Translations under genes and position numbers: made by a program
In this document: one piece after another, positions 1 to 6,273 of the stretch
Numbering within the stretch: the first letter of the stretch is position 1
Layout of the letters: each line of letters opens with the position of its first letter
Source: a virus
Reading direction: 5' to 3' (one strand)
Virus record (IMG/VR): IMGVR_UViG_3300042996_000006
Location: 1 to 40,113 of that record
Length of the DNA stretch: 40,113 nt
Notes under the pieces: generated by a model
Seen by the model: the letters and a program-made list of their open reading frames with translations, nothing else
Database searches by the model: none
What the model was told of the DNA's origin: nothing

Positions 1-1122
1 TCAATGACTTAGCTCCCCCACAGCCTCCGGGACCGGCTCCGCCTCAAGCGGTGTCTGTGCTCCTGTTTGTGCTACCGCTCGTTCGGCGGAGGTGAGGAAG
101 CCGAGATACCCCTCGGTGGTCTTCACCGAGGTGTGCCCCAGGTGCCGGGACAGGTCGTAGATGTTCCCCCCGCGCTTCAGCCAGCGGATGGCGAAGCCAT
201 GCCGGAGGTCGTGGACGCGGAACCGCCGGAACGGCCGCCCCGCCGCCTTCTCGCGCGCGGCCAGGCGCCGCATGATCTGGCCGACGTTGCTGGAGAAGTT
301 CGCATAGGGCTTGGCGTCCTTCCCCTCGCCAACCGGGAAGAGCCAGCCGGCGGCAGGTAGCTCGGCGAGGAGTGGGCCGGCGTCGCCACCAGGGCTCTTC
401 CAGGGCAGCGTCCGCGGCCGGTTCGTCTTCGTCTTCGTCAGCCGGATCTGCTGGAGGCCCCGGTCGAGGTCGTGAGCCTCGAGCCGTACCGCCTCGTTCT
501 CCCGCATGCCGGTCTGGTCCAGCAGCCCCAGCACCTGGGCGATCAGGGGCGGGGCCTCGGCCAGCACCAGCGCCAAGGCCGCCGGGTCAGGCGGCTGGAT
601 GGGGTCGCGACGCTCCCGGATGATCGAGCGGTCGAAGGTCGCGGCCGGGTTGTCGGTGCGCCAGCCCCAGGCGATGCACGCCGCGAGCAGCCGGGACAGT
701 GCGGTCAGGTCGCGGCGGATCGTCGCGTTGGTGGCCTTCCCGCTGCGGGCGCTGATGTAGGCGGCGACCGTCTGCGCGGTGATCTGGTCCATGCGCAGCG
801 CGCCGAAGGTGGCGTCGAGCTGCCCCACGCTGGAGAGGTAGCGCGTGGCGACCGAGGGCTTCACCGCCTTGGGCAGCACCTCGGCCGCCCACTTCACCAC
901 GGCCTCCTTGAAGGTCGGGGCGTCGGCGGCGCCGTAGAGCTCGCGCTCTAGCTGCTGGCGCCAGCCTTTGAGCCGGCGCGCCGCTTCCCGCGGATCAGTC
1001 GTGCGTAGGCTGCTTCGATAGAGGGTGCCGGCGATCTTGACGCGCCCCCACCAGACATCGCCGCGGAGGAAGAGGTTTCGCGGCTTGCGCGACATGCCAG
1101 GCGCTCCCGGTGCTCGATCCAT
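1..1122 (-). CDS. int: Tyrosine-family site-specific integrase
   Basis: Phage integrase of 373 residues that would recombine the phage attachment site with the host chromosome. A core-binding domain lies at about residues 65-165 and the catalytic domain at about 175-345. The expected active-site residues are visible: R207 in a GMRENEA motif, H304 and R307 in HDLRH, H330 in LGH, and nucleophile Y339. The stop codon sits at the very left edge of the window, so the gene is complete but any att site beyond it is not shown. M10 (start at 1095) is an equally plausible initiation codon. The 5' part overlaps the excisionase-like gene by about 150-175 bases, so the two are probably cotranscribed and coupled. 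Confidence 0.95.
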   Translation of the reverse strand: MDRAPGAPGMSRKPRNLFLRGDVWWGRVKIAGTLYRSSLRTTDPREAARRLKGWRQQLERELYGAADAPTFKEAVVKWAAEVLPKAVKPSVATRYLSSVGQLDATFGALRMDQITAQTVAAYISARSGKATNATIRRDLTALSRLLAACIAWGWRTDNPAATFDRSIIRERRDPIQPPDPAALALVLAEAPPLIAQVLGLLDQTGMRENEAVRLEAHDLDRGLQQIRLTKTKTNRPRTLPWKSPGGDAGPLLAELPAAGWLFPVGEGKDAKPYANFSSNVGQIMRRLAAREKAAGRPFRRFRVHDLRHGFAIRWLKRGGNIYDLSRHLGHTSVKTTEGYLGFLTSAERAVAQTGAQTPLEAEPVPEAVGELSH

Positions 1123-1286
1123 GCGCGCACCTTGTCAGGGTCGAAAGTCCAGACGCCGCCGAGCTTGGCGGCGCCGGGGATCTGCCCGGCCGCGGCCATC
1201 TCCTGCACCTTGCGGATGGAGAGGCTCGTCATGGCGGCGATCGCGGCCGGGCGTACCCGGGCGGGCAGTGGCGCGGCGTCAGCCAT
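948..1286 (-). CDS. Excisionase-like helix-turn-helix protein
   Basis: Protein of 112 residues whose first 60 look like an AlpA/HTH_17 (winged MerR-like) DNA-binding domain: a helix-turn-helix at about 12-35, then the basic beta-wing segment GAAKLGGVWTF and the helix DKVRAWIEHRE. Proteins of this type next to an integrase usually act as directionality factors (Xis) or regulators; that role is inferred from context. Its start overlaps the stop of the upstream 93-residue gene by 8 bases. Its last 50-60 residues lie within the start of int in another frame and are low in complexity. The true C-terminus is therefore the least certain part. Confidence 0.75.
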   Translation of the reverse strand: MADAAPLPARVRPAAIAAMTSLSIRKVQEMAAAGQIPGAAKLGGVWTFDPDKVRAWIEHRERLACRASRETSSSAAMSGGGASRSPAPSIEAAYARLIRGKRRAGSKAGASS

Positions 1287-1560
1287 CCTCGTCCTCCTCC
1301 AGCGCCCGCCGCCGGATGGAGTGCGGCCCGAGGTCGAAGCTCAGCCCCACCAGCAGCCGGCCGCCCTGGAAGGCCACGCACCCGACGCCGCCGCCCAGCA
1401 GCGCGCCCAGGTCGCGCCAGCCCGCCTCGGGGCCGCACCAGCAGCGCAGGCCGGCCAGCAGACCATCCTCCCAGCCGGGCGGGCCGTCGATGGTGCCGGG
1501 CAGGCGCGCGGCGTCGGCGGGCGGAGGCAGCAGAGGGGCCAGGAGGTCGGGGTCAGGCAC
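1279..1560 (-). CDS. Small hypothetical early protein
   Basis: Hypothetical protein of 93 residues, not recognised. I chose the GTG start at 1560 because it overlaps the stop of the preceding gene and is preceded by a good ribosome-binding sequence (GGGAGG) at suitable spacing; extending further upstream only adds arginine/proline-rich sequence that is the shadow of the neighbouring gene. The product is acidic at its C-terminus (EEDEDG) and has two cysteines (CWC) near the middle and another in a glycine-rich stretch (GGGVGCVAF). It is the penultimate gene before xis/int in the leftward operon. No function can be assigned. Confidence 0.6.
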   Translation of the reverse strand: MPDPDLLAPLLPPPADAARLPGTIDGPPGWEDGLLAGLRCWCGPEAGWRDLGALLGGGVGCVAFQGGRLLVGLSFDLGPHSIRRRALEEDEDG

Positions 1561-2461
1561 GGGGCACCTCCCGCCACTCCCGCCCGTCCAGCAGCGCGCC
1601 GGTCTTGTCCTTCGTGGTCTTCTCGATGACGCCGTCGGCGCGCGGCGCCCACGCGCCCCATTGCTTGAAGAAGAAGGGGACGCCGGCGGTGACGCATTGG
1701 TCGCGCAGCCTGTGCGCCCAATCGGGACGCATGGAGCGAGCGCGCAGGCCGGACTCGCCGCCGGCAATGACCCAGTCGATGCCGGGACCGGCCGACCAAA
1801 TGGCGTTGCCGCGGTGGCGGTCGCCGGTCAGCCAGTTGTCCCAGCCGCCGCCCTCCGCGGGCGCGCGCATGAGGTTCAGCGGGCCGAGCAGCGGTTCGCA
1901 GGAGAGGAAGCGCACACGCGCCGGCACCGACCGCAGGTGCGGGATGCGGCGGTCGGCTTCGGCCTGGTTCTCCACCGTCGTGCCGAGCCAAACCTGCGCG
2001 GGCGGTTCCCCGCCGAGCCACTGATCTACCCAGTCTGCCACGTCGTTGCGCCCTGTCACGCGCGCGACCGCCGCGGCCTCCCTGAGCTGCCGCCGGATCA
2101 GCTGCGGCCGCTTCGTCAGCAGGAGCCAGTCGAGGGCTGGCGTGTGCTTGACCAGCACCAGGAGGTCGGCGAGCCAATCGGCCGGCGCGGCCGTGTCGAA
2201 CACGTCGGCCATCGACGCGCAAAAGACCCGATCGCGCCGGCCGGCGAACGATGCCTGCGTGTTCCATGCCAGCGGCTGGCGCCAGTAGGCCTCGCTGGTC
2301 CGCTTCCGCTCCCCGCCCGGCTGCCAGGAGCCGAAGGTGCGTGGGCTGCGCTTCGCCAGCGCCTCGGCGTAGCAGTGGTCGCAGCCGGGGGAGACGCGCT
2401 GGCAGCCGGTCCAGGGGTTGAAGGTGTGGTCGGTCCACTCGATGGTGCTGTTCTCACCCAT
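1553..2461 (-). CDS. DUF5131 / phage Gp37-Gp68 family protein
   Basis: Protein of 302 residues matching the phage Gp37/Gp68 (DUF5131) family, which is common in prophages of actinobacteria and proteobacteria. The N-terminal signature IEWTDHTFNPWTGC is followed by cysteines at 20, 27 and 30 (C-x6-C-x2-C), a spacing that could bind a metal or iron-sulphur cluster. Later family landmarks include the SMADVFD segment, LLLTKRP, WLGTTVENQ, RFLSCEPLLGP and VIAGGESG. The biochemical role is not established; some family members are described as radical-SAM-like, which I treat as a possibility only. It overlaps the upstream gene by 8 bases and the downstream gene by 8, so the three form one translationally coupled unit. 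Confidence 0.85.
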   Translation of the reverse strand: MGENSTIEWTDHTFNPWTGCQRVSPGCDHCYAEALAKRSPRTFGSWQPGGERKRTSEAYWRQPLAWNTQASFAGRRDRVFCASMADVFDTAAPADWLADLLVLVKHTPALDWLLLTKRPQLIRRQLREAAAVARVTGRNDVADWVDQWLGGEPPAQVWLGTTVENQAEADRRIPHLRSVPARVRFLSCEPLLGPLNLMRAPAEGGGWDNWLTGDRHRGNAIWSAGPGIDWVIAGGESGLRARSMRPDWAHRLRDQCVTAGVPFFFKQWGAWAPRADGVIEKTTKDKTGALLDGREWREVPRA

Positions 2462-2846
2462 GGCTCACCGCCGTCGGCTGCATCGCCGCCCGGATCGCCG
2501 CCAGCACTGCGTCGAGCTCCGCCACCGCCTCCTTCGTCTCCGGCGCCATGGTGCTCTCGTCCCGGAACTCGTTGGCGTCGGGGATGGTGTCGCTCTCCAC
2601 CAGGATGGCGCGCTCGCCAGCGATGCAGTCGTGGGCGAGGCGGAGGGCGTCCAGCATGGCGGAGAGGCGCGCGGCAGTGGTGACGACCAAGCCGGCGGCG
2701 GTGATGTGCTCCACTGCAAGCCGGCCGATGCCTTCCGCGAAGCTGGCGCCCAGACGGCCCCGCTCGGTGACGGCCTGGGCGATGCGGTCGGCGGCGAGGC
2801 GCTCGGGGCTCCGAAGCCCGGGACGCGTGGGAGCGGAGCCCGGCAT
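2454..2846 (-). CDS. Small hypothetical early protein, helical
   Basis: Protein of 130 residues, not recognised. Sequence after residue 12 is alanine-rich and helical (for example RLAADRIAQAV and ARLSAMLDALRLAHDCIAGERAI), with a C-terminal acidic helix (ETKEAVAELDAVLAAIRAAM). M at 2846 is the only methionine close to the start of the protein-like sequence; the reading frame is open further upstream, but that part is histidine/arginine-rich and lies opposite the membrane-protein gene. No clear ribosome-binding site precedes the chosen start. It leads the DUF5131 gene with an 8-base overlap and diverges from the rightward gene at 2934. Confidence 0.6.
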   Translation of the reverse strand: MPGSAPTRPGLRSPERLAADRIAQAVTERGRLGASFAEGIGRLAVEHITAAGLVVTTAARLSAMLDALRLAHDCIAGERAILVESDTIPDANEFRDESTMAPETKEAVAELDAVLAAIRAAMQPTAVSHG

Positions 2847-2875
2847 TTGCTGGTACGACTGGCCGGCCGTATATC
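2847..2875 (+). promoter_or_regulatory. Candidate promoter for the rightward membrane-protein gene
   Basis: TTGCTG at 2847-2852 and TATATC at 2870-2875 are separated by exactly 17 bases, a sigma70-like arrangement in an AT-richer patch of an otherwise GC-rich region. Transcription would start near 2882, about 50 bases before the ATG at 2934. It supports the idea that the rightward gene is expressed independently of the leftward early operon. It overlaps the start of the divergent gene ending at 2846. Confidence 0.45.
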
Positions 2876-2933
2876 TTTCTCTCCCGTTGATGGGGATGCC
2901 GGCTTGCTTGATGACCTTCCCTTCGTCGAGGCA

Positions 2934-3233
2934 ATGATCGACATCGTGACGGATCCGGCGCTCCTGCCTGCCGTCGCCGGCTGTGCCCTCGCCGTCGTGT
3001 GCCTGCCCTGGTGGGTCGTGCCATTCGCCGCCGGCGGCATCTCCGTCGCCGCCGAGCTTATCGAGCTCTGGCAGGAGGGGCACGTCGGCTTCGTCTTCGG
3101 ATCCGAGCTCCCCGAGCGGCTGCTCGGCACGATGGTGCTCTTCACCGTGCTGCATGTGGCTTCGGTCGCCACCCGGCGCGCAACGCGCCTGGACCCGGTG
3201 CCCCCGGTGCTCGACGCGCGGCGGGACGGTTGA
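2934..3233 (+). CDS. Small membrane protein, possible moron
   Basis: Protein of 99 residues with two or three hydrophobic segments (about residues 10-38 and 63-82) and a basic C-terminal tail, so probably an inner-membrane protein. It is not recognised by family. It is the only rightward gene inside the leftward early operon: it converges with the gene ending at 3244 (10 bases apart) and diverges from the one starting at 2846. A promoter-like sequence lies directly upstream. The reading frame is open before the ATG at 2934, so an alternative TTG or GTG start 20-30 bases upstream is possible. Small membrane proteins with their own promoter in prophages are often superinfection-exclusion factors, but that is inference only. 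Confidence 0.55.
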   Translation: MIDIVTDPALLPAVAGCALAVVCLPWWVVPFAAGGISVAAELIELWQEGHVGFVFGSELPERLLGTMVLFTVLHVASVATRRATRLDPVPPVLDARRDG

Positions 3234-3243
3234 GGCGCCTGGC

Positions 3244-3459
3244 TCACGCATCGGCCGCCTCCGCCAGCATCGCCGCCGCCTCGCGCAGCTCCTTCGCCGT
3301 CGCGCCCGGCCGCACCACCACCGACACGCCCGCGCTGGTCCAGCCGCGGCCGCCGCCGGCGAGGGAGAGCAGGCCCTCCCCGCGCGACGCGGGAGGGCTC
3401 GGCGCCGGTGTCCCGCCGGCCCGGAGCGGCGCGTGGCGGCGCGGGTCGAGGAGCATCAT
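3244..3459 (-). CDS. Small hypothetical early protein
   Basis: Protein of 71 residues beginning MMLLDPRRHAPL, not recognised. The start at 3459 overlaps the stop of the 253-residue gene in an ATGA arrangement, which is the pattern seen throughout this operon. The middle is glycine-rich (LAGGGRGW) and the C-terminus is a plausible amphipathic helix (ATAKELREAAAMLAEAADA). The stop lies 10 bases from the stop of the convergent membrane-protein gene. Confidence 0.55.
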   Translation of the reverse strand: MMLLDPRRHAPLRAGGTPAPSPPASRGEGLLSLAGGGRGWTSAGVSVVVRPGATAKELREAAAMLAEAADA

Positions 3460-4217
3460 GCCGCGTCCCTCGCCGCCTGACGGGCGCGCAGCGCCTCGGC
3501 GATGGCCTGGGCGCGCGGAAGCTCCCAGCCGAACCACTCGGCCAAGCCTCGCGCGCCCCTGTTGCTGCGGAGAATGCTCTCGGCCTCGGTGATTTCGTCC
3601 GGCTCGAGCCCGGCGAGCGGGTCGGGTGCGGGCGCCGTGGTGCTGCGCCGCAGCCCCATGTTGGCGCCGGCCTGGATGAGGCACTGGTTCGGCGTCGCCG
3701 GCTCACCCGGCAGCGCGTTGACCGCTGCCGCGATCTCCTCGCCGCTTGCGCCCTTGGGGTAGAGGTCGCGCAGGACCTGCTTGCGCTCCTCCGTCCACTT
3801 CGCGGGCTTCGCCACGCGCTTCGCGACCGCCGGCGGCTCCGCGCTCAACAGCTCGGGCACCGTGGGCCGCGGCGGGACGGGATCGGCCGCGGTCGGTGCG
3901 ATGGGCTCCGGCGGTGCGGCCGGCTCGTCCGGTGAGGGGTCGAGTGCTTGCGCCTGGCCCTCCTCCGCCGGCGCTGGATGTGGCGCGCCGAAGAGAGTGT
4001 CGTCACCCGCCGCGGCCGCGATGCGGTCGAGCTCGTCCACCTCCTCCGGCGTCGCCTGCAGCGCGGGCGGCGCCAGCGCGTCCAGCGCGGTGCGGAGCCC
4101 GCCGAGCCGCGCGCCGACCAGGGCGGCGCCCATGCCGTTCGGGTCGAGCGCGCGCAGCATGACGGCGATGCTCGACGCCTCGGCGAGCCGGGTCTCGATC
4201 TCCCGCTGCTGCGTCAT
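3456..4217 (-). CDS. Hypothetical protein with a GcrA-like DNA-binding segment
   Basis: Protein of 253 residues in three parts. Residues 1-75 are helical and acidic, 76-135 form a proline/alanine-rich linker, and 139-180 carry KWTEERKQVLRDLYPKG-x-SGEEIAAAVNAL. The last part closely resembles the N-terminal DNA-binding helices of the alphaproteobacterial cell-cycle regulator GcrA (W-[ST]-[DE]-E-R, then a helix, then G-x-S-x-x-x-IA). Residues 200-250 are another helical region. The resemblance is by eye. A role in DNA binding is inferred, and binding at methylated GANTC sites as for GcrA would be speculation. It overlaps its upstream and downstream neighbours by 4 bases each. Confidence 0.75.
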   Translation of the reverse strand: MTQQREIETRLAEASSIAVMLRALDPNGMGAALVGARLGGLRTALDALAPPALQATPEEVDELDRIAAAAGDDTLFGAPHPAPAEEGQAQALDPSPDEPAAPPEPIAPTAADPVPPRPTVPELLSAEPPAVAKRVAKPAKWTEERKQVLRDLYPKGASGEEIAAAVNALPGEPATPNQCLIQAGANMGLRRSTTAPAPDPLAGLEPDEITEAESILRSNRGARGLAEWFGWELPRAQAIAEALRARQAARDAA

Positions 4218-4351
4218 CGCACGCCGCTCCCGTCGAGCACGGCGGCGACCAGCATCGCGGCGAGGCCGACGCCGCTGACGCCCAGCAGGACGATCGCGGG
4301 CATCAGCTGCCCGATCAGGTGCGTTCGAGTGTTGGTGGGACGGTCGGCCAT
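4214..4351 (-). CDS. Single-span small membrane protein
   Basis: Protein of 45 residues: a short polar N-terminus (MADRPTNTRTH) and one strongly hydrophobic stretch at about residues 16-40, so it is probably a single-pass inner-membrane peptide. It is too short to assign to a family. Its stop overlaps the start of the 253-residue gene by 4 bases (ATGA), and it follows the 107-residue gene after one base. That tight packing is the main support for its being a real gene. Confidence 0.55.
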   Translation of the reverse strand: MADRPTNTRTHLIGQLMPAIVLLGVSGVGLAAMLVAAVLDGSGVR

Positions 4352-4352
4352 C

Positions 4353-4676
4353 TCAGGCCTCCTGCTGGTCGGGAAGGGTGCGGGCCGGTGCTGCGGGGCG
4401 GGCGCGGAAGATGCGGCGCTGCGCCAGGTGCTCGGCCGGGAAGAGGCTGCGCGGATCCACCGGGATCGTCGGGCCGGAGGGCAGGCGCACCATGGCCAGC
4501 GGCCCGGCCTCGGCCAGCACGGGGTGCAGCCAGGCGACCAGCAGCGCGAAGCCGGTGTTCGGCGTCGCATGCGCGTCGGTGCTCGGGCGGTGCTCGGCCA
4601 CATAGACCGGCTCCGGCTGCGGCAGCGCCTGGTGGTGGAAGGTGCGGCCGCCGAGAGCGGCGAAGGTGACGGGCAT
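4353..4676 (-). CDS. Hypothetical early protein
   Basis: Protein of 107 residues starting MPVTFAALGGRTFHH, not recognised. The sequence is mixed alpha/beta in character with a central hydrophobic stretch (GFALLVAWLHPVLAEAGPLAMVRL) and a proline/arginine-rich C-terminus. The start at 4676 lies one base after the stop of the upstream gene, and the longer open frame upstream of it is only arginine/serine/proline-rich shadow sequence. Part of the leftward operon; no function is suggested. Confidence 0.6.
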   Translation of the reverse strand: MPVTFAALGGRTFHHQALPQPEPVYVAEHRPSTDAHATPNTGFALLVAWLHPVLAEAGPLAMVRLPSGPTIPVDPRSLFPAEHLAQRRIFRARPAAPARTLPDQQEA

Positions 4677-4677
4677 C

Positions 4678-4989
4678 TCAGGCGCCTCCGGCGGCCATGA
4701 CGGGTGGCGGGATGCGGATGGGCCGCACCGGCAGGGCGGCGAAGGTCGCCTCGCAGGCCTCGGCCAGGCCGAGGGCCCGGTCGGCGAGCACGACGGCGAC
4801 GTCGAGGCCGAGGGTGTCGATGCGGGCCAGGCAGTCGAAGGCAAAGCGCTCCAGCTCGTCGCGAAGCGCGAGGGCGGCTTCCGGCAGGGCGCCGTCATCG
4901 CCCTGGATGGCGACGAGCAGCGCGGCAATGTGGCGCGAGAGGCTCTGCGACAGGGCCTCGGCGACCGGCGGCGGGGAGGGGGCGAGCAT
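4678..4989 (-). CDS. Hypothetical helical early protein
   Basis: Protein of 103 residues, almost wholly predicted helix (SLSRHIAALLVAI, ALALRDELERFAFDCLARI, VVLADRALGLAEACEATF), ending in a proline-rich tail. It is not recognised. It starts 5 bases after the stop of the 105-residue first gene of the operon and is followed one base later by the next gene. No clear ribosome-binding site was seen before its ATG, so translation may depend on coupling. Confidence 0.6.
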   Translation of the reverse strand: MLAPSPPPVAEALSQSLSRHIAALLVAIQGDDGALPEAALALRDELERFAFDCLARIDTLGLDVAVVLADRALGLAEACEATFAALPVRPIRIPPPVMAAGGA

Positions 4990-4994
4990 TGGCG

Positions 4995-5312
4995 TCAGGC
5001 CGCGGAGGCGAGGCCGAGCTCGGCCTCGGCAGCGTGGATCGTGGCGCTGAGGCCGATGCGTGAGTCCTGCAGCAGGCGCAGCAGGCGCGAGGGCAGAAGG
5101 AAGACCGGCAGGGTGTGGCGCGCGCCGGCGCCGAGCTCGTCCGGCATCGCGACGTCGAGGCGGAGGTACGCGTGCCCTTCGCCGGCGCCGATGCGGCGGA
5201 TCAGGGTGTCGAGGCGCGCGGCCTCCGCGCGGTAGCGCGCCAGGTCCTCCGGCGTGAAGCCGATACGGGGTGGGTCGCGGTCGCGATCAACTGCAGGTGT
5301 TTGGGGAGCCAT
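4995..5312 (-). CDS. Hypothetical protein, first gene of the leftward early operon
   Basis: Protein of 105 residues, not recognised. It begins MAPQTPAVDRDRDPP and has a helical N-terminal half (TPEDLARYRAEAARLDTLIRRI) and a hydrophobic segment (HTLPVFLLPSRLLRLL). The start at 5312 was chosen over an upstream ATG at 5366 because a strong ribosome-binding sequence (GGAGGG) precedes it and because the promoter elements at 5338-5366 lie in the stretch that would otherwise be coding. It heads the leftward operon that runs through to int, so it would be expressed early after repressor inactivation. Confidence 0.6.
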   Translation of the reverse strand: MAPQTPAVDRDRDPPRIGFTPEDLARYRAEAARLDTLIRRIGAGEGHAYLRLDVAMPDELGAGARHTLPVFLLPSRLLRLLQDSRIGLSATIHAAEAELGLASAA

Positions 5313-5337
5313 GCTGCCCTCCGTCGTGGCGGGCCAT

Positions 5338-5366
5338 ATTGTGTATGTAACGCAAAACAGCCGCAA
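5338..5366 (-). promoter_or_regulatory. Candidate leftward early promoter (PL-like)
   Basis: Read on the minus strand, TTGCGG (5366-5361) and CACAAT (5343-5338) are 17 bases apart. Transcription would start near 5331, about 20 bases before the ATG at 5312. One copy of the GCAAAAC operator motif (5352-5358) falls between the two hexamers, where a bound repressor would block polymerase. The -35 hexamer is identical to the one proposed for the lipoprotein gene at 24726. Confidence 0.5.
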
Positions 5367-5423
5367 GGATTAAATTGCGCGTGGTGCAAAATTCTGCGCG
5401 GAGTTCCTTCTCGGACGCAAAAA
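5349..5423 (+). promoter_or_regulatory. Left operator cluster: three GCAAAA motifs
   Basis: Three copies of a motif of the form RYGCAAAA start their GCAA core at 5352, 5386 and 5417. The second lies in a partial dyad, TTGC-N7-GCAA at 5375-5389. The same motif occurs three times between the repressor and the cro-like gene (6899, 6923, 6957). Shared motifs at both divergent early promoters are what a CI-type operator system looks like. Binding by the repressor encoded at 6274-6876 is inferred. The third copy runs into the T-tract of the terminator and may be coincidental. Confidence 0.45.
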
Positions 5424-5449
5424 GCCCCGCCGGCGCGGGCCGGCGGGGC
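5419..5449 (-). terminator. Rho-independent terminator of the two-gene unit 6224-5477
   Basis: Perfect 11-base-pair stem (GCCCCGCCGGC at 5424-5434 against 5439-5449) with a 4-base loop. On the minus strand it is followed directly by five T residues (5423-5419). It lies just beyond the stop of the gene ending at 5477 and separates that unit from the leftward promoter. Confidence 0.85.
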
Positions 5450-5476
5450 GAAGCGGATGCTGAAGGGGGAGAGCTT

Positions 5477-5956
5477 CTAGGGCTCGCGCGGCGCCGTGGG
5501 CGGCGCGGGCGAGGGTGGTGCGGCTGGCGACGTATCCGAACGCCCGCCGGGGCTCGCGCCGACGGCCATCCCGGCCTGGAACGACGACAGCATGTTGGCG
5601 ATCGCCGACCGCTCATTCGCGGTCTGGGCGATGTTGACCTGCCACAGCGCCAGCACGGCCGCGACCGCGGTCGCCACAACCGTGCTGATCACGGCGACGG
5701 TCTGCCCGCGCTGCTCTGCCCGGGTGGGGACGCGCGCGATCTCGGTCCGTAGCCCGTTGATCGCCTCGCCGATGCGGTCGAGCTTATCCTCGACGCGCGC
5801 CATGCGCGCGTCTGCTTGGTCGGCACGGTACTTCAACACGGCGACGTCGCTATCCACCCCTGGAGGATGGCCATTGCCGCCCGGCAAAGCAACCGGCTTG
5901 GATCCTGGCAGGCGGACCAGATTGCTCGGCGGCTCGATATTCGGTGCCTCAGCCAT
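5477..5956 (-). CDS. Coiled-coil protein with one membrane span
   Basis: Protein of 159 residues. Residues 37-75 form a heptad-like coiled coil (for example RMARVEDKLDRIGEAINGL), residues 86-106 a single hydrophobic span, and the last 35 are proline/alanine/serine-rich. The layout is like XhlA-type hemolysin-enhancing proteins, which accompany phage lysis genes, and like some superinfection-exclusion proteins, but I see no diagnostic signature. It starts 8 bases inside the upstream 91-residue gene and ends before a strong terminator. Its position next to the repressor suggests expression in the lysogen. Confidence 0.7.
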   Translation of the reverse strand: MAEAPNIEPPSNLVRLPGSKPVALPGGNGHPPGVDSDVAVLKYRADQADARMARVEDKLDRIGEAINGLRTEIARVPTRAEQRGQTVAVISTVVATAVAAVLALWQVNIAQTANERSAIANMLSSFQAGMAVGASPGGRSDTSPAAPPSPAPPTAPREP

Positions 5957-6224
5957 CGCGCGCTGTCTTCTGCGCCCGCTCCATGAGGTCGCCGATTTCG
6001 GAGAAGGTGTCCTTGAAGCTGTCGAGGTGCTTCTGCGCCTGCTCCGGCGAACCGACCGCCACGAACACGCCGTTTGCATAGTTCAGGATGCGAACATCCT
6101 GCTCGGCAAGCTTGAAGCAGCTGGAGGCCACCAGTGTACCCAGGATGTGCAGGCGGCGTTCTAGCTCAATGATCCGTTGCCGCATGCCTTCCATGACTTC
6201 CCGCTCGTCCGGCGTCATGCTCAT
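5949..6224 (-). CDS. Hypothetical protein downstream of the repressor
   Basis: Protein of 91 residues, acidic and helical. The first third resembles a short coiled coil (REVMEGMRQRIIELERRLHIL) and the C-terminal third is another helix (SPEQAQKHLDSFKDTFSEIGDLMERA). Two cysteines (SSCFKL) are not in a recognisable metal motif. It is not recognised. The gene lies 50 bases beyond the repressor stop and in the same direction, so it is probably cotranscribed with the repressor and expressed in the lysogen. It overlaps the next gene by 8 bases. Confidence 0.7.
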   Translation of the reverse strand: MSMTPDEREVMEGMRQRIIELERRLHILGTLVASSCFKLAEQDVRILNYANGVFVAVGSPEQAQKHLDSFKDTFSEIGDLMERAQKTARDG

Positions 6225-6273
6225 CTTGCTGGCTCCAGGAAGGTGATGTCTTCCCGCGATATGCCCCTGTGGC

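Noticed and set aside
1-60. Search for an attachment-site core at the integrase end.
   Set aside because: The window begins at the integrase stop, so no flanking sequence is available and no repeat with the right end was evident by eye.
1025-2683. Rightward open frame of 552 codons through the DUF5131 region.
   Set aside because: The leftward DUF5131 family signature is clear, while this frame is serine/arginine/proline-rich noise.
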